Virus record (IMG/VR): IMGVR_UViG_3300032156_000028
Span: 1-42,414 of that record
Source: a virus
Strand: one strand, 5' to 3'
Length of the DNA stretch: 42,414 bases
Shown here piece by piece: positions 41,019 through 42,414 of the stretch. Each line of letters begins with the position of its first letter. Within the stretch, counting starts at the first letter, position 1. Below the pieces are notes generated by a model. It worked only from the letters and a program-made list of their open reading frames with translations, was not told the DNA's origin and did no database searches. The position numbers were made by a program, and so were the translations under genes.

Positions 41019-41255
41019 GTGAGAAAAGTAATGCTGTTTTCATCTATGCTAATAATATTTTCTCTTATTTTCGTTTTTACTGGTTGTCAAAAACAAGAAA
41101 CTGTCCAGGAGCTACCCAGTAATAACTATCTACCATCTCAAGATTCCACCTACGAAGACTTTGGAGATCCAGTTGATATAGAGGATTCCCCAGAATCTAA
41201 TCGATCTAGTCATGAATTAGATATTTATCGTATTCATCACTATCATATAATTTAA
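41019..41255 (+). CDS. small lipoprotein
   Basis: 78 residues, GTG with AGGAGAAAC just upstream. A classic lipoprotein signal: basic start, hydrophobic core LFSSMLIIFSLIFVF, lipobox FTGC with Cys at 23. The mature 56-residue part is acidic, Ser/Pro-rich and disordered, with a His-rich end. Early phage lipoproteins of this size (such as T5 Llp) block receptors against superinfection; an outer spanin is another option, though no inner spanin is seen. Function is inference. Confidence 0.65.
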   Translation: MRKVMLFSSMLIIFSLIFVFTGCQKQETVQELPSNNYLPSQDSTYEDFGDPVDIEDSPESNRSSHELDIYRIHHYHII

Positions 41256-41276
41256 CTTCCTTACTTCCACGATTAA

Positions 41277-41302
41277 GCCCCAACCTAGAAATAAGTTGGG
41301 GC
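41277..41302. terminator. hairpin between convergent operons
   Basis: GCCCCAAC (41277-41284) pairs with GTTGGGGC (41295-41302), loop ten. It lies between the lipoprotein stop (41255) and the minus gene stop (41329). No strong U-tract; likely a bidirectional terminator. Confidence 0.6.
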
Positions 41303-41319
41303 CATAAAAGGAGAGTAGT

Positions 41320-41337
41320 ATGAAGTTTTTAAAGTAG
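41320..41337 (+). other. five-codon minigene with strong ribosome site
   Basis: AAAGGAGAGTAGT precedes ATG AAG TTT TTA AAG TAG (MKFLK). It overlaps the end of the convergent gene. Either a relic of a gene start or a true minigene. Confidence 0.3.
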
Positions 41338-41631
41338 TTCTTGCTCTTTTTGCTTCTCTGTTTTGTAATCTGATCGGGCAATAACCATTTCTACAAAGGA
41401 TTGATTAGCAACAGGTACAGATGTTACTTCTGGATCTGCTTGTAACCTAGTTATCCATTCTGTTTTAAATTGAGCTGCATTAGCATTACACTTATCCCTG
41501 ACTAAACACATCACCCAATCATTAATCGTTTGACTCAAGTAATCCTCATTGATGTATGACTTAAGCAGGATCAATTCTAGATCAGATATGTTATAAACTA
41601 CTGTTTCACCAACTTTAATATCTATGGACAT
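41329..41631 (-). CDS. small protein downstream of the fibre, paralogue 2
   Basis: 100 residues. Shares with the next entry the pattern of a beta start, helical centre (DWVMCLVRDKC), F..EW, then EMVIARSDYKTEKQKEQ. It ends the wrapped virion operon. Possibly a fibre assembly helper. Confidence 0.5.
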   Translation of the reverse strand: MSIDIKVGETVVYNISDLELILLKSYINEDYLSQTINDWVMCLVRDKCNANAAQFKTEWITRLQADPEVTSVPVANQSFVEMVIARSDYKTEKQKEQELL

Positions 41632-41915
41632 TGTTTTTCCCTTTCAGTTCTTCCTTTATAATCTGGCTGACTAAAAACCAGCTCAGCATATTTTTCACTA
41701 TTCATAGGTATCATCTCTATACCTCTTTTTACTAATTTTGGATCCCATTCTGCTTTTAACCTCTCAAAGCATGCTCCATACTTGTGCATCACACTGCATC
41801 GTATAACGTGAATTATGTGATCTTTGAGATCATGTTCTTGAATATCATTGCATATTACTTTTTGCATAGTATCCGAGATGTCCAAAATTAACATGTCATT
41901 GAATTTTATTTTCAT
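41622..41915 (-). CDS. small protein downstream of the fibre, paralogue 1
   Basis: 97 residues from ATG 41915; AGGATGCAATAAC lies in the fibre's last codons. Similar to the 41329-41631 product (RLKAEWDPKLV, ELVFSQPDYKGRTEREKQ). Overlaps it by 10 bp. Duplication of a small gene next to a variable fibre tip suggests a chaperone or accessory role; unproven. Confidence 0.5.
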   Translation of the reverse strand: MKIKFNDMLILDISDTMQKVICNDIQEHDLKDHIIHVIRCSVMHKYGACFERLKAEWDPKLVKRGIEMIPMNSEKYAELVFSQPDYKGRTEREKQCP

Positions 41916-41916
41916 G

Positions 41917-42414
41917 TTATTGCATCCTATAACCACTTACATAAGTTCTTATTAAACCACCTGATACACCACCTATACCAACTGTCTTAGTTCCTCCAGC
42001 CCAATAAGCTGTAAACCATGCCTTATCAAATTGATCTAAGAAAGTAAACACAGTTAATATTTCTGAAATTTCAGCGGCTGCACCGCCAGCATAAGGCGTT
42101 GCCTTGTACTGATAACTTTTATTACTTGTCATAATAGACAAAGGCGAACTAGTTCTAGGAATAGTTACATTTGTATAAATTACAACCGCAGTAAATACAT
42201 ATTTACCAGTTATTGGAGCTATAAACTCTAATCTTCCACCTACACCAGATTTTACAGAAGTTCTATTATCGAAACTCTTTGTAAAATCTGCTTCAAGAAA
42301 AGTATAAGGAGTACCATTACCAGTAGCAGTTGGTGTATTAATAGTCTTGTAATACTCAAATCCAACTGCTCCATTAGTACCCAATTTTCCCGTGTCATCC
42401 ACATACACAACTGA
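41917..42414 (-). CDS. tail fibre C-terminal part, second allele
   Basis: The frame is open to the right edge and is the homologue and continuation of the fibre at 1-3292. It ends at 41917 with a 24-residue tail (GTKTVGIGGVSGGLIRTYVS) absent from the left copy because that copy is cut. An internal GTG at 42408 is not a real start. Tip residues differ from the left copy at about ten positions, among them FA/IT, I/F, C/V and N/K. Confidence 0.85.
   Translation of the reverse strand, partial: SVVYVDDTGKLGTNGAVGFEYYKTINTPTATGNGTPYTFLEADFTKSFDNRTSVKSGVGGRLEFIAPITGKYVFTAVVIYTNVTIPRTSSPLSIMTSNKSYQYKATPYAGGAAAEISEILTVFTFLDQFDKAWFTAYWAGGTKTVGIGGVSGGLIRTYVSGYRMQ
41991..42414. repeat. right copy of the 424-bp imperfect terminal repeat
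   Basis: Homologous to 1-424; see that entry for the alignment. It joins the two window ends into a circle. Confidence 0.9.

Noticed and set aside
1-42414. Temperate phage or prophage
   Set aside because: No integrase, excisionase, attachment site or host flank; the Arc-like and XRE-like genes alone do not prove lysogeny.

Overview
The window is a nearly complete, circularly permuted genome of a tailed phage (Caudoviricetes) with a podovirus-like plan. Bases 1-424 recur at 41991-42414 with 19 substitutions and no indels. The fibre gene that runs off the left edge continues in frame from the right edge, so the unit genome would be about 41,990 bp. The DNA is AT-rich. The recognisable virion genes are a P22-type portal, an N4-gp56-type major capsid protein, a P22 gp10-like tail stabilisation protein, glycine-rich injection-type proteins and several fibres. 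I see no integrase, tRNA, DNA polymerase, intact primase/helicase or convincing lysis cassette. The host is unknown. A lipoprotein with a lipobox and a prohibitin-like protein fit a bacterial host, probably with an outer membrane, but this is inference.

Layout. Reading leftward on the minus strand from about 38.3 kb, there is first a block of small regulatory or unknown genes, including two winged-helix proteins (36-38.3 kb). Next come RusA, a possible small terminase and a run of tiny CxxC proteins (31.4-35.9 kb), then the large terminase, an SPFH/prohibitin-like membrane protein and more CxxC proteins (28.5-31.3 kb). A control region with 22-bp repeats and primase-like fragments follows (27.7-28.4 kb), then an RNA ligase and a second repeat-rich intergenic region (26.2-27.4 kb). 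The virion operon starts at the portal (25.8 kb) and runs through scaffold, capsid, connector, tail, injection proteins and fibres down to position 1, then wraps to 41.3 kb. A rightward early operon (38.48-41.26 kb) starts at a good sigma70-like promoter. It carries an ERF annealing protein and ends in a lipoprotein gene.

Highlights. The capsid gene is interrupted by a group I intron carrying a one-motif LAGLIDADG endonuclease gene. P1, P5, P7, P8 and P9 elements can be drawn by hand, and splicing restores a full-length capsid protein. A counter-oriented Arc-like ribbon-helix-helix gene with a palindromic operator sits between the injection and fibre genes, the position P22 uses for its arc/mnt/ant immunity region. 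Two separate sets of 22-bp-spaced dyad repeats and an AT-rich iteron-like region mark candidate replication or control sites. Several genes under 60 codons, including a 26-residue membrane peptide locked into the tail operon by ATGA and TAATG overlaps, are reported here. The differences between the two copies of the fibre tip are mostly amino-acid changing and clustered, which points to receptor-binding diversity in the sampled population.
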